Positions 21,691 through 29,376 of a stretch of DNA of 64,000 nt are shown here, one piece after another (the first letter of the stretch is position 1; every line of letters begins with the position of its first letter). The notes under the pieces were generated by a model. That model ran no database searches, was not told where the DNA came from, and saw nothing but the letters and a program-made list of their open reading frames with translations. A program made the position numbers and the translations under genes. The stretch is taken from assembly GCF_006715495.1 (NCBI RefSeq), contig NZ_VFNI01000004.1, forward strand, positions 315,013-379,012. Reading direction: 5' to 3'. Source of the DNA: Herbaspirillum sp. SJZ106 (GTDB lineage: Bacteria > Pseudomonadota > Gammaproteobacteria > Burkholderiales > Burkholderiaceae_D).

Positions 21691-22581
21691 ATGATCAAGA
21701 AGATCACGAAAGCCGTTTTCCCGGTTGCCGGACTGGGCAGCCGCTTCCTGCCGGCGACCAAGGCGCAGCCCAAGGAAATGCTGCCCATCGTCGACAAGCC
21801 GCTGATCCACTATGCCGTTGAAGAGGCGGTGGCTGCCGGCATCACGGAGATGGTGTTCATCACCGGCCGCAACAAGCGCGCCATCGAAGACCATTTCGAC
21901 AAGGCCTATGAGCTGGAGAGCGAACTGGAAGCGGCCGGCAAGCAGAAGCTGCTGGAGATTGTGCAGAACGTGGTTCCCAAGAACGTCAATTGCATCTTCA
22001 TCCGCCAATCGACCCCGCTGGGCCTGGGCCATGCGGTCCTGTGCGCGCGTCCGGTGGTGGGCGAAGAGCCGTTCGCGGTGCTGCTGGCCGACGACTTCAT
22101 GGATACCGACAACGGCGTCAAGCCGGTGCTGGCGCAGATGACCGATATCTACGCCCGCGAAGGCATGAGCATGCTGGCGGTGCAGGAAGTGCCGCGGGCC
22201 GAGACCAAGCAGTACGGCATCGTCAACGCCACGCCTTACCAGCCCGGTCTTGAGCGAGTCAATGCCATCGTCGAAAAGCCGGCGCCGGAAGATGCGCCCT
22301 CGACGCTGGCCGTGGTCGGCCGCTATGTGCTGAGCAACCGCATTTTCCATTGCCTGGAAAACATCGGCCGCGGCGCCGGCGGCGAGATCCAGCTGACCGA
22401 CGGCATCGCCAAGCTGATGCAGGCCGAGTCCGTGCTGGCGTACCGCTACCAGGGCCAGCGCTATGACTGCGGCTCCAAGCTCGGCTACCTGAAGGCGATG
22501 GTGGCCATGGGCATGAAGCACCCGGAAACCGGCCCCGAGTTCAGCGAATACCTGAGGGAACTGGGCAGCAAGGCCGGATAA
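21691..22581 (+). CDS. galU: UTP-glucose-1-phosphate uridylyltransferase
   Basis: 296 aa. Makes UDP-glucose from UTP and glucose 1-phosphate for LPS, capsule and glycolipid synthesis. The nucleotide-binding signature [20 protein letters not shown] is at about 10-29, [15 protein letters not shown] follows, and VLLADDFMD supplies metal-binding aspartates. [21 protein letters not shown] and [10 protein letters not shown] complete the nucleotidyltransferase fold; [19 protein letters not shown] near the C-terminus is typical of bacterial GalU. It lies 97 bp after ligA, with a hairpin (22661-22679) behind it before def. Confidence 0.96.
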   Translation: MIKKITKAVFPVAGLGSRFLPATKAQPKEMLPIVDKPLIHYAVEEAVAAGITEMVFITGRNKRAIEDHFDKAYELESELEAAGKQKLLEIVQNVVPKNVNCIFIRQSTPLGLGHAVLCARPVVGEEPFAVLLADDFMDTDNGVKPVLAQMTDIYAREGMSMLAVQEVPRAETKQYGIVNATPYQPGLERVNAIVEKPAPEDAPSTLAVVGRYVLSNRIFHCLENIGRGAGGEIQLTDGIAKLMQAESVLAYRYQGQRYDCGSKLGYLKAMVAMGMKHPETGPEFSEYLRELGSKAG

Positions 22582-22660
22582 GCAAAGCCGGGTAAAGCCG
22601 GATAAGGTCTGCGGCAGCGGCTCAAGCGGCGGCCAGCCGGATCGACGATAATGATGGAGG

Positions 22661-22689
22661 CGCCCGGTTTTGCCGGGCGTCATTCTTTT
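22661..22689 (+). terminator. Possible terminator between galU and def
   Basis: CGCCCGG / CCGGGCG (22661-22667, 22673-22679) around a 5-nt loop, followed by TCATTCTTTT. The T-run is interrupted, so it may be a weak or partial terminator; it lies just before the def Shine-Dalgarno. Confidence 0.5.
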
Positions 22690-22704
22690 GGGAGCAGGAA
22701 CCAG

Positions 22705-23241
22705 ATGGCCATCCGCGACATTCTCAAAATGGGCGATCCCCGCCTGTTGCGCCAGGCGCAGCCTGTCACCCAGTTCGGCACGCCGGAACTGGCGCAACTG
22801 GTGGACGACATGTTCGACACCATGCGCGCCGTCAGCGGCGCTGGCCTGGCGGCACCGCAGATCGGCGTCGACCTGCAACTGGTGATCTTCGGTTTCGGCA
22901 GCAACCAGCGCTATCCCGATGCGCCGCCGGTGCCGGAAACGGTGCTGATCAATCCGGTGCTGACACCGTTGTCGGAAGAAACCGAGGACGGCTGGGAAGG
23001 CTGCCTGTCGGTACCCGGCATGCGCGGCGTGGTGCCGCGCTGGAGCCGCCTGCGCTATCAGGGCTACGACCTGGACGGCAATGCGATCGACCGCACCGTC
23101 GATGGTTTCCATGCGCGCGTGGTGCAGCATGAGTGCGACCACCTGCAGGGCATCCTGTATCCGATGCGCATTCGCGATTTCTCTCAGTTCGGCTTTACCG
23201 AAGTGCTGTTTCCGGAACTCGATCCCGGCCAGGACGATTAA
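22705..23241 (+). CDS. def: Peptide deformylase
   Basis: 178 aa from the ATG at 22705, which follows GGGAGCAGGAACCAG and gives the family N-terminus [20 protein letters not shown]. Removes the formyl group from nascent proteins. All three metal/catalytic motifs are present: [12 protein letters not shown] (motif 1), EGCLSVPG (motif 2, with the metal-binding cysteine) and [12 protein letters not shown] (motif 3, two metal-binding histidines and catalytic Glu). It is not next to fmt, its usual partner in many genomes, so this may be a second, stand-alone deformylase. Confidence 0.95.
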   Translation: MAIRDILKMGDPRLLRQAQPVTQFGTPELAQLVDDMFDTMRAVSGAGLAAPQIGVDLQLVIFGFGSNQRYPDAPPVPETVLINPVLTPLSEETEDGWEGCLSVPGMRGVVPRWSRLRYQGYDLDGNAIDRTVDGFHARVVQHECDHLQGILYPMRIRDFSQFGFTEVLFPELDPGQDD

Positions 23242-23255
23242 GAACCTTCTGCAGT

Positions 23256-23300
23256 ACGCACCATCCCGGCAGTCATGGGGATGGTGTGCGTCCTTCCTTC
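23256..23300 (+). terminator. Imperfect hairpin after def
   Basis: ACGCACCATCCC (23256-23267) can pair with GGGATGGTGTGCGT (23278-23291) with a 2-nt bulge, followed by the pyrimidine-rich CCTTCCTTCT. A plausible terminator for def. Confidence 0.5.
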
Positions 23301-23333
23301 TGCGGCGTACGTTGCATCGATCTTGCCCGTACC

Positions 23334-23360
23334 AATTCTCCATAATTCTCTGCAATTCTC
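23334..23360. repeat. Three AATTCTC direct repeats on a 10-bp period
   Basis: AATTCTC occurs at 23334-23340, 23344-23350 and 23354-23360, each followed by three variable bases, i.e. on one face of the helix. They end right where the 41-bp palindrome begins, upstream of the P-loop ATPase gene. The arrangement suggests cooperative binding sites for a regulator. Confidence 0.6.
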
Positions 23361-23401
23361 TGGATCACATGCGCCCGATGGCATCGGGCGCATGTGATCC
23401 A
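23361..23401. repeat. 41-bp near-perfect palindrome upstream of the P-loop ATPase
   Basis: The 20-nt arm 23361-23380 (TGGATCACATGCGCCCGATG) is exactly complementary to 23382-23401, with a single G between them. No T-run follows, and the ATPase start codon is 27 bp downstream, with its Shine-Dalgarno GGGAG in between. It could be an operator, a cruciform, or a very stable mRNA leader hairpin. Confidence 0.75.
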
Positions 23402-23427
23402 ATGCGTGAAATTTCGGGAGTCCATCC

Positions 23428-24021
23428 ATGATCAGTCATCTTGAGCATCTCTGCATCATCACCGGCGGCCCCGGCGCGGGCAAGACGTCCCTGTTGCACG
23501 CCTTGCAGGAAGAGGGCCACGGCATCAAGGAGGAGGTCGGGCGCGCCATCATCCGGCAGCAGATGGCGTCAGAGGGCCGTGCGCTGCCTTGGAAGGACAA
23601 GCTGGCCTTTGCGCAGGCGATGCTGGCGGCAGAGGTCGCGCATTGCCGCGCACATGCCGTCCGGGCGAAGCATTCCATTGAGGGCATCGTCTTTTGCGAC
23701 CGGGGCATTCCTGACCTCCTTGGATACATGCGGCTGGAAGGCCTGGAGAGTTTGCCGCAAGCAGCCGCTCTGCTGGCACTGGCAAGGCATGCGGCCAAGG
23801 CGTGGCGCTACTCCCGGCGGGCGTTCATCCTGCCGCCGTGGAAAGAGATCTATGAAACCGACCGGGAGCGCAAGCAAAGCTGGGAAGAGGCCGTCGCCAC
23901 CTACGATGTGATGCGCGAGATCTATGAAGAGCTCGGCTATCGGTTGGTGGAAGTGCCGGCGGGAAAGTTGGCGCAGAGAAGGGATTTCATTTTGCGCAGC
24001 GTGGGCGCCGGGCCCCAATAG
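23428..24021 (+). CDS. Small P-loop ATPase/kinase (AAA_28-like), function unknown
   Basis: 197 aa. Walker A is clear in IITGGPGAGKTSLLHALQ (residues 13-20), followed by EEVGRAIIRQQ, and a Walker B-like acidic pair in GIVFCDRGIPDLLGYM. The C-terminal part has the lid-like RRAFILPPWKEIYETDRERK and a predicted helix with YDVMREIYEELGYRLVEVP. This matches the AAA_28/NadR-like kinase-type ATPases, a family of small P-loop proteins with few characterised members. It lies convergent to cphA, 58 bp from its stop codon, and is preceded by the AATTCTC repeats and 41-bp palindrome. A link to cyanophycin is possible but rests only on position. Confidence 0.72.
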   Translation: MISHLEHLCIITGGPGAGKTSLLHALQEEGHGIKEEVGRAIIRQQMASEGRALPWKDKLAFAQAMLAAEVAHCRAHAVRAKHSIEGIVFCDRGIPDLLGYMRLEGLESLPQAAALLALARHAAKAWRYSRRAFILPPWKEIYETDRERKQSWEEAVATYDVMREIYEELGYRLVEVPAGKLAQRRDFILRSVGAGPQ

Positions 24022-24079
24022 ACAACGGCCGGCAGCGAGATTTCGCCGCCGGCCGTTCAGGCCTTGCCGATCAGCCGTT

Positions 24080-26650
24080 TCAGGCTTCGGTCACGCGCAT
24101 GTTGATGTGCGCCAGCGCCTCATCGATCTGGTCGATCAGGATCAGGCACAGGTCGCCATCCTTGAGCGACGCCAAGGCGGTATCGATGGCCAGGAACTCG
24201 CCATAGATTTCCTTGACGTCGGAAGTGCGGGTCGCCTTCTCCAGCCCCTGGCGCAGCAGCGCGATCACTTCGCCGTCGCTGCGGCCGCGCTGGCACTGGT
24301 CCTGGTACAGCACCACTTCGTCGAAGGCATCGCCCAGCATTTCGGTCTGGCGGGTGATGTCGACATCGCGGCGGTCGCCGGCGCCGCTGATGACCACCGA
24401 ACGGCGCTTGGAAGGCATGCTGTCGACGGCCTTGATCAGCGCGGCGATGGCGTCCGGATTGTGGCCGTAGTCGGCGATCAGGGTGGCGCCCTTGTAGTCG
24501 AACAGGTTGAAACGGCCGGGGGCAGTGTCGCTGTCGCTGATGAAGCTGTTCAGGGCTGCGGCGATGTGCGCCCAGTCCAGGCCCAAGGCCCAGGCGGCGC
24601 CGACCGAGGCCATCACGTTCTCGACCTGGAAGCCGATGCCGCCGTTGCGCGTGAGCGGGATGGCGGACAGCTTCAGGCGCTGCTCGAAGCCGCCTTGCGC
24701 GGCAACGATGGCATCGCCGTCGCGGTAGACGATGCGATGTCCCTGGGCGCGGTGCGTGGCCATGATCGGATGCTGCGGATCGAGGGCGAAGAAAGTGACC
24801 GAGCCCGGGCAGGACGAGGCCATCTTGGCCACCATCGGGTCGGCCGCGTTGAGCACGGCGGTGCCGGTGGGCGCCACGTTCTCGACGATGACGCGCTTGA
24901 CCACGGCCAGGTCTTCCACGGTGCTGATGTAGGACAGGCCAAGGTGGTCGCCCATGCCGATGTTGGTGACCACCGCGACATGGCAGCGGTCGAAGCCCAG
25001 GCCTTCGCGCAGCACGCCGCCGCGCGCGGTTTCCAGCACGGCGGCATCCACGTCCGGGTGGAACAGCACATTGCGGGCGCTGCGCGGGCCGCTGCAGTCG
25101 CCGGTATCGATGCGCTGCTTGTCGATGTAGACGCCGTCGGTGTTGGTCATGCCCACGCGCAGGCCGGTCTCGGCCAGCAGGTGGGTGATCAGGCGCACGG
25201 TGGTGGTCTTGCCGTTGGTGCCGGCCACGGCTACCACCGGGATGCGGCCGTCGTCGCCGTCTTCATACATGGTCGAGATGATCGCTTCGCCGACGTCGCG
25301 GCTCTTGCCGTAGGAGGGCGAGAGGTGCATGCGCAGGCCGGGCGCGGCATTGACTTCGACGATGCCGCCGCCTTGCTCTTCCATCGAGGCATGCACCGAA
25401 TTGCACACCACGTCGACGCCGCAGATGTCCAGGCCTACCATCTGCGCCGCGGCGATGGCGCGCGCGGCCATGTCGGGATGGACGTCGTCGGTGACGTCGG
25501 TTGCGGTGCCGCCGGTGGACAGGTTGGCGTTGTTGCGCAAGACCACGCGCACGCCCTGGGCCGGAATGGCTTCAGGGTCGAGATGCTGGCCGGCCAGCAC
25601 CGAGATGGCGATGTCGTCCAGGCGGATCTTGGTCAGCGAGGTGGCATGACCATCGCCGCGCAGCGGGTCGGCGTTGACCTGGTCGATCAGCTGGCGGATG
25701 GTGTGCACGCCGTCGCCGATGACTTGCGGCGGGTCGCGCCGCGCCGCGGCCACCAGCTTGTTGCCGATCACCAGCAGGCGGTAGTCGTGGCCGTGCAGGT
25801 AGCGCTCGACGATGACTTCGTCGCTGATGCGCGCGGCATTGGCGAAAGCCTGCTCGACTTCGGCGCGGCTGCTGATATTGACCGCCACGCCCTTGCCCTG
25901 GTTGCCGTCCAGCGGCTTGATGACGACGGCGGCGCCGATCTCTTCGGTGGCCTTCCAGGCGTCTTCGACGGTAGTGACCACGCGGCCGTTGGGCACCGGC
26001 ACACCGGCGGCGTGCAGCAGCATCTTGGTCAGGTCCTTATCCTGCGCGATCGATTCGGCGATGGCGCTGGTGTTGCTGGTCTCCGCGGCCTGGATGCGTT
26101 TCTGGCGGCTGCCCCAGCCGAACTGCACCATGCTGCCCTGGGTCAGGCGGCGGAACGGGATGCCGCGCTTGATGGCGGCGTTGACGATGGAGCCGGTGCT
26201 GGGCCCCAGGCGCACGTCCTCGTCCAGCTCGCGGATGCGCGCCAGCGCGCCGGCCAGGTCGAACGGCGTATCGGCTTGCGCCGCCCGGCACAGCTCCAGC
26301 GCCAGGTCGAAGGCCAGGCGGCCGACTTCCTCTTCGCTGTATTCGACCACCACCTGGTAGACGCCGGTCTCGATGGTGGAGACGGTGCGGCTGAAGGTGA
26401 CCGGGCAACCGGCCTGCGACTGCAGCGCCAGCGCGGCGGCGGCCAGCGTATGCGCCATCGACACGACCTGCTTGCCGCCGTCGGGTTCGAGGAAGCCGAT
26501 CTGCGGGAAGCGCGCGCGCAGGCGCACTTCGAAACCGGGCATGTCGTCTACCACCTGTTCCGCGGCGGGACAGGAGACGATGGCTTCGATGGCGGTGTGC
26601 CTGCTCCAGAGGTTGGGGCCGCGCAGTGCGCGTATGCGTGATACGTCCAT
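24080..26650 (-). CDS. cphA: Cyanophycin synthetase
   Basis: 856 aa from the ATG at 26650 (MDVSRIRALRGPNLWSRHTA), preceded by CAGGAAAAT; the frame runs on upstream through the end of cphA' but that part is not the protein. It polymerises aspartate and arginine into multi-L-arginyl-poly-L-aspartate using ATP. Three parts are visible: an N-terminal domain (1-160), an ATP-grasp domain adding Asp (about 205-470; VVIKPLDGNQGKGVAV, IVEVNAAPGLRMHL), and a Mur-ligase-like domain adding Arg (about 471-856) with P-loop GTNGKTT at 477-483 and the Mur C-terminal module from about 710 (LIADYGHNPDAIAAL, VVISGAGDRRDVDI). All catalytic modules look intact. It is downstream of cphA' in a two-gene unit. Confidence 0.95.
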   Translation of the reverse strand: MDVSRIRALRGPNLWSRHTAIEAIVSCPAAEQVVDDMPGFEVRLRARFPQIGFLEPDGGKQVVSMAHTLAAAALALQSQAGCPVTFSRTVSTIETGVYQVVVEYSEEEVGRLAFDLALELCRAAQADTPFDLAGALARIRELDEDVRLGPSTGSIVNAAIKRGIPFRRLTQGSMVQFGWGSRQKRIQAAETSNTSAIAESIAQDKDLTKMLLHAAGVPVPNGRVVTTVEDAWKATEEIGAAVVIKPLDGNQGKGVAVNISSRAEVEQAFANAARISDEVIVERYLHGHDYRLLVIGNKLVAAARRDPPQVIGDGVHTIRQLIDQVNADPLRGDGHATSLTKIRLDDIAISVLAGQHLDPEAIPAQGVRVVLRNNANLSTGGTATDVTDDVHPDMAARAIAAAQMVGLDICGVDVVCNSVHASMEEQGGGIVEVNAAPGLRMHLSPSYGKSRDVGEAIISTMYEDGDDGRIPVVAVAGTNGKTTTVRLITHLLAETGLRVGMTNTDGVYIDKQRIDTGDCSGPRSARNVLFHPDVDAAVLETARGGVLREGLGFDRCHVAVVTNIGMGDHLGLSYISTVEDLAVVKRVIVENVAPTGTAVLNAADPMVAKMASSCPGSVTFFALDPQHPIMATHRAQGHRIVYRDGDAIVAAQGGFEQRLKLSAIPLTRNGGIGFQVENVMASVGAAWALGLDWAHIAAALNSFISDSDTAPGRFNLFDYKGATLIADYGHNPDAIAALIKAVDSMPSKRRSVVISGAGDRRDVDITRQTEMLGDAFDEVVLYQDQCQRGRSDGEVIALLRQGLEKATRTSDVKEIYGEFLAIDTALASLKDGDLCLILIDQIDEALAHINMRVTEA

Positions 26651-26709
26651 GGACAATTTTCCTGAGTGTCTCTTGAGTGGTGTGCTGTTACTGATTGCTT
26701 GTGCCGCGT

Positions 26710-28908
26710 TCAGGCGGCCTGCGCCTTGAATTTGAAGCCTTGCTGTTCGGCCTGTTCGGTGCCGAACAGCTCGATGCCGGCGCGGATCACCTCGGGACCG
26801 ATGCCCAGCGCCCAGGCCGCGCCCACCGCGGCCAGGACGTTCTCGACCTGGTAGGCCACGGCGCCGTTTTCGGTCAGCGGGATGGCGTCCACCGAACTGA
26901 CCTTGAACTCGCGCTCGCCTTCGGCCTGGATCAGGTCGCCGCCGCGCAGGAACACCGCGCGGCCGCCGTCCTTGAGGTGTGCGGCCAGCAGCGGCGATTC
27001 CGGGTGGACGCCGAAGAAGATCACTTCGCCGTCGCACAGCTGGGCCATGTCGGCCACCAGCGGGTCGTCGGCGTTGAGCACGGCCGCGCCGTCGGGCAGC
27101 ACCACGTCGACCTGGGTGCGCTTGACCTTGGTGGCCATCTGTTCGGCGTTTTCGATGTAGTACTCGGGCAGGCTGTCGTTGGGATCGATGTTGGCCACCA
27201 CGCCGACCAGGCAGCGGTCGTAGGCCAGGCCTTCGGAAAGGATGGAGACGCTGCCGTTCTCGAACACGGCGGCTTCCACCGCGCGGTTCAACAGGACGCG
27301 ATGGGCAGCGCCCCAGTTGGCGCGGTTGCCGCGTTCGACCACGCGTTCGCCGAAATACAGGCCGTCGCCGCAGGCCAGGCCGACATGCTTGCCGCAGAGG
27401 TGGATGATGCGGGCGATCAGGCGCGCAATGGTGGTCTTGCCGTGGGTGCCGGTGACGCCGACGATGGGGATGCGGCCATTTTCGTCTTCACCGAACAGGT
27501 TGTCGAGGATGGCTTCGCCCACCGGGCGCGGCTGGCCTTCGGAGGGCTTCAGGTGCATCAGCAGGCCGGGGCCGGCGTTGACTTCGACGATGGCGCCGCC
27601 TTGCTCGGCCAGGGGGCGCGAGATGTCTTCGGCCACGATATCCACGCCGGCGATATCCAGGCCGACGATGCGCGCGGCCAGCGAGGCGGCGGCGGCGACG
27701 CTGGGATGAACCTTGTCGGTGACGTCGGCCGAGACGTTGCCGTTGCGCAGCAGCAGGATGCGGCGACCGGCAGCCGGCACCGACTCGGTGGTCAGGCCCT
27801 GGCGTTGCAGCTCCAGCACGGCGGCCGGTTCGCGTTCCAGCAGCACCGGGTCGAGCAGGTGTTCTTCCAGCAGGCCGCGGCGCGGGTCGCGGTTGAGTTC
27901 GTCCAGCAATTGCTGCACCGTGGACTTGCCGTCGCCGATGATGAAGATCGGTTCGCCGCGCGCGGCCGCGGCCAGCTTGCCGCCGACGATGAGCAGGCGG
28001 TGTTCCAGGCCCGGCACATAGCGTTCAACCAGCACGCCGCTGCCTTCTTCCAGGGCGGCCGTGTAGGCGGTCTCGATTTCCTCGCGGGTGTTGAGGTCGA
28101 TGAAGACGCCGCGGCCGTGGTTGGCGTCGCAAGGCTTGACCACGACCGGCAGGCCGATGTCTTCGGCGGCGTCCCAGGCGTCTTCCGGGCTCTCGACCAG
28201 GCGTCCTTCGGGGACCGGCACGCCGCAGTTTTCCAGCAGGGTCTTGGTCAGGTCCTTGTCGCGCGAGATGCTTTCGGCGATGGCGCCGGTCTGGTCGGAC
28301 TCGGCGGTCCAGATGCGGCGCTGCTTGCAACCGTGGCCGAGCTGGACCAGGTTGCCTTCGGACAGGCGGATGGTGGGGATGCGGCGTTCGTCGGCGGCAT
28401 CCACGATGCAGGCGGTGCTGGGCCCCAGGCAGAGCTTGTCGACCATGCGGCGCAGCTTTTCGAGCGTGGCTTCGAGGTCGTAGGGCTTGTCTTCGATGGC
28501 GGCCATGACCAGGTCGCGCGCGGCATACAGCGCGGCGCGGGTGACCGTTTCATGGCGGGCGCGCACGACCACCTTGTAGACGCCGCGCACATTGGTCTCG
28601 CGCGCCTTGCCGAAGCCGCCCGGCAGGCCGGCCAGGTTTTGCAGTTCCAGCGTGACGTGCTCAAGGATGTGCCCGGGCCAGGTGCCTTCTTCCAGGCGCT
28701 TGACGAAGCCGCCGCGCACTTCGTAGCTGCAGCGGTGTTCGATCAGGGTAGGCAGCCAGGTGGTCAGGCGCTGGTTGAACCCGGGCAGGGTGTTGGACGG
28801 AAAATCTTCCAGTTCGCCGATGTCGATCCAGACTTCGAGGGCCGAACGGTAGGTCCAGATGTTGGGACCTTGCAAGGGCAGGAAACGGAGGAATTCGATA
28901 TTTTTCAT
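26710..28908 (-). CDS. cphA': Second cyanophycin synthetase, lacking the Mur-ligase C-terminal module
   Basis: 732 aa, clearly homologous to CphA. It has the N-terminal domain (MKNIEFLRFLPLQGPNIWTY), ATP-grasp region (VVVKPCDANHGRGVFIDL, IVEVNAGPGLLMHL at about 441-453) and Mur-type P-loop GTHGKTT at 487-493. It then stops shortly after VENVLAAVGAAWALGI, where CphA has about 140 further residues forming the Mur C-terminal module. Betaproteobacteria such as Ralstonia eutropha carry a similar cphA/cphA' pair. The shortened protein may have a different activity, for example joining dipeptides as reported for cyanobacterial CphA2, or a helper role; this is inference. No Shine-Dalgarno is visible; tandem TGTGCCG repeats lie before the start. 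It is the first gene of the unit, 59 bp ahead of cphA. Confidence 0.9.
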   Translation of the reverse strand: MKNIEFLRFLPLQGPNIWTYRSALEVWIDIGELEDFPSNTLPGFNQRLTTWLPTLIEHRCSYEVRGGFVKRLEEGTWPGHILEHVTLELQNLAGLPGGFGKARETNVRGVYKVVVRARHETVTRAALYAARDLVMAAIEDKPYDLEATLEKLRRMVDKLCLGPSTACIVDAADERRIPTIRLSEGNLVQLGHGCKQRRIWTAESDQTGAIAESISRDKDLTKTLLENCGVPVPEGRLVESPEDAWDAAEDIGLPVVVKPCDANHGRGVFIDLNTREEIETAYTAALEEGSGVLVERYVPGLEHRLLIVGGKLAAAARGEPIFIIGDGKSTVQQLLDELNRDPRRGLLEEHLLDPVLLEREPAAVLELQRQGLTTESVPAAGRRILLLRNGNVSADVTDKVHPSVAAAASLAARIVGLDIAGVDIVAEDISRPLAEQGGAIVEVNAGPGLLMHLKPSEGQPRPVGEAILDNLFGEDENGRIPIVGVTGTHGKTTIARLIARIIHLCGKHVGLACGDGLYFGERVVERGNRANWGAAHRVLLNRAVEAAVFENGSVSILSEGLAYDRCLVGVVANIDPNDSLPEYYIENAEQMATKVKRTQVDVVLPDGAAVLNADDPLVADMAQLCDGEVIFFGVHPESPLLAAHLKDGGRAVFLRGGDLIQAEGEREFKVSSVDAIPLTENGAVAYQVENVLAAVGAAWALGIGPEVIRAGIELFGTEQAEQQGFKFKAQAA

Positions 28909-28918
28909 GTCTGGAGGA

Positions 28919-28950
28919 TGTGCCGCGTAATGTGCCGTTTTATTGTGCCG
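28919..28950 (-). repeat. Tandem TGTGCCG repeats at the cphA' ribosome-binding region
   Basis: TGTGCCG begins at 28919, 28931 and 28944, separated by AT-rich CGTAA and TTTTAT spacers; related TTTAT units continue to about 28962. In the mRNA this reads as repeated CGGCACA elements directly before the start codon, where a Shine-Dalgarno would be expected but is not seen. Confidence 0.55.
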
Positions 28951-29072
28951 TTTATTGTTTATTGCTGTTGCGCCAATGTTTTGTTGCCGATTTGTAATGG
29001 ATAGTCAGTATTTCGTCAGAATAACCTATGCACCACTAACGCATCGGAGCACGATTGGTTTACTGCCGCGGC

Positions 29073-29102
29073 AAAAAGGCCGGCAGCGCAGGCTTGCCGG
29101 CC
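29073..29102 (-). terminator. U-tailed hairpin in the cphA' upstream region (possible attenuator)
   Basis: GGCCGGCA (29078-29085) pairs with TGCCGGCC (29095-29102) across a 9-nt loop; on the minus strand it is followed by TTTTT (29077-29073). It lies about 165 bp before the cphA' start codon with no other leftward gene upstream, so it would act within the cphA' leader or stop antisense transcripts. Confidence 0.5.
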
Positions 29103-29238
29103 AGCAGTATTGTCTCAGACTGTCTTGCGCCTATGGCGTGAATTTCGACGCGCTGCAGCCGTTGTCGCATCCGGCGGGAAAGGGAACCGGCAATCACGCC
29201 CGGCGTCCACCGTTTTGGGGTGTCTTGCGTTATGGATG

Positions 29239-29277
29239 CCGGGGCTGGTTGACATTCTGAATGTCAACCAGCCCCGG
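29239..29277. promoter_or_regulatory. 18-bp-arm palindrome in the cphA'/ABC transporter divergent region
   Basis: CCGGGGCTGGTTGACATT (29239-29256) is exactly complementary to 29260-29277, with loop CTG. It contains TTGACA on both strands and ends 7 bp before a TATAAT box, so it looks like an operator overlapping the -35 region, or possibly a cruciform. Confidence 0.6.
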
Positions 29278-29284
29278 TGAGCGC

Positions 29285-29290
29285 TATAAT
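29285..29290 (+). promoter_or_regulatory. TATAAT -10 box for the ABC transporter gene
   Basis: A perfect TATAAT about 87 bp before the ATG at 29377. The -35 expected 17 bp upstream would be TGTCAA (29262-29267), a poor match inside the palindrome, so expression may need an activator. Confidence 0.5.
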
Positions 29291-29376
29291 CGCGCGCTGC
29301 TCATGGCCGGCGGATGCTGCCGGCCGGGTTCTTATAGATTGCCAATCGCTCGCATCGGGCCCAACGTTGCCGTTAA

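Noticed and set aside
23334..23401. CRISPR-like repeat
   Set aside because: Repeat units are 7 bp with 3-bp spacing, no spacers of CRISPR size, and no cas genes in the window.
23428..24021. NadR nicotinamide ribosyl kinase
   Set aside because: Only the P-loop kinase part is comparable; the DNA-binding and nucleotidyltransferase parts of NadR are absent and no NAD genes are nearby.
26650..26710. CphA' as a frameshifted pseudogene of a full-length synthetase
   Set aside because: Only 59 bp separate its stop from the cphA start, too little to hold the missing 140-residue module in another frame, and the reading frame is otherwise clean.
29249..29290. Promoter from TTGACA (29249) to TATAAT (29285)
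   Set aside because: The gap is 30 bp, far from the 16-18 bp needed; only the -10 can be proposed.
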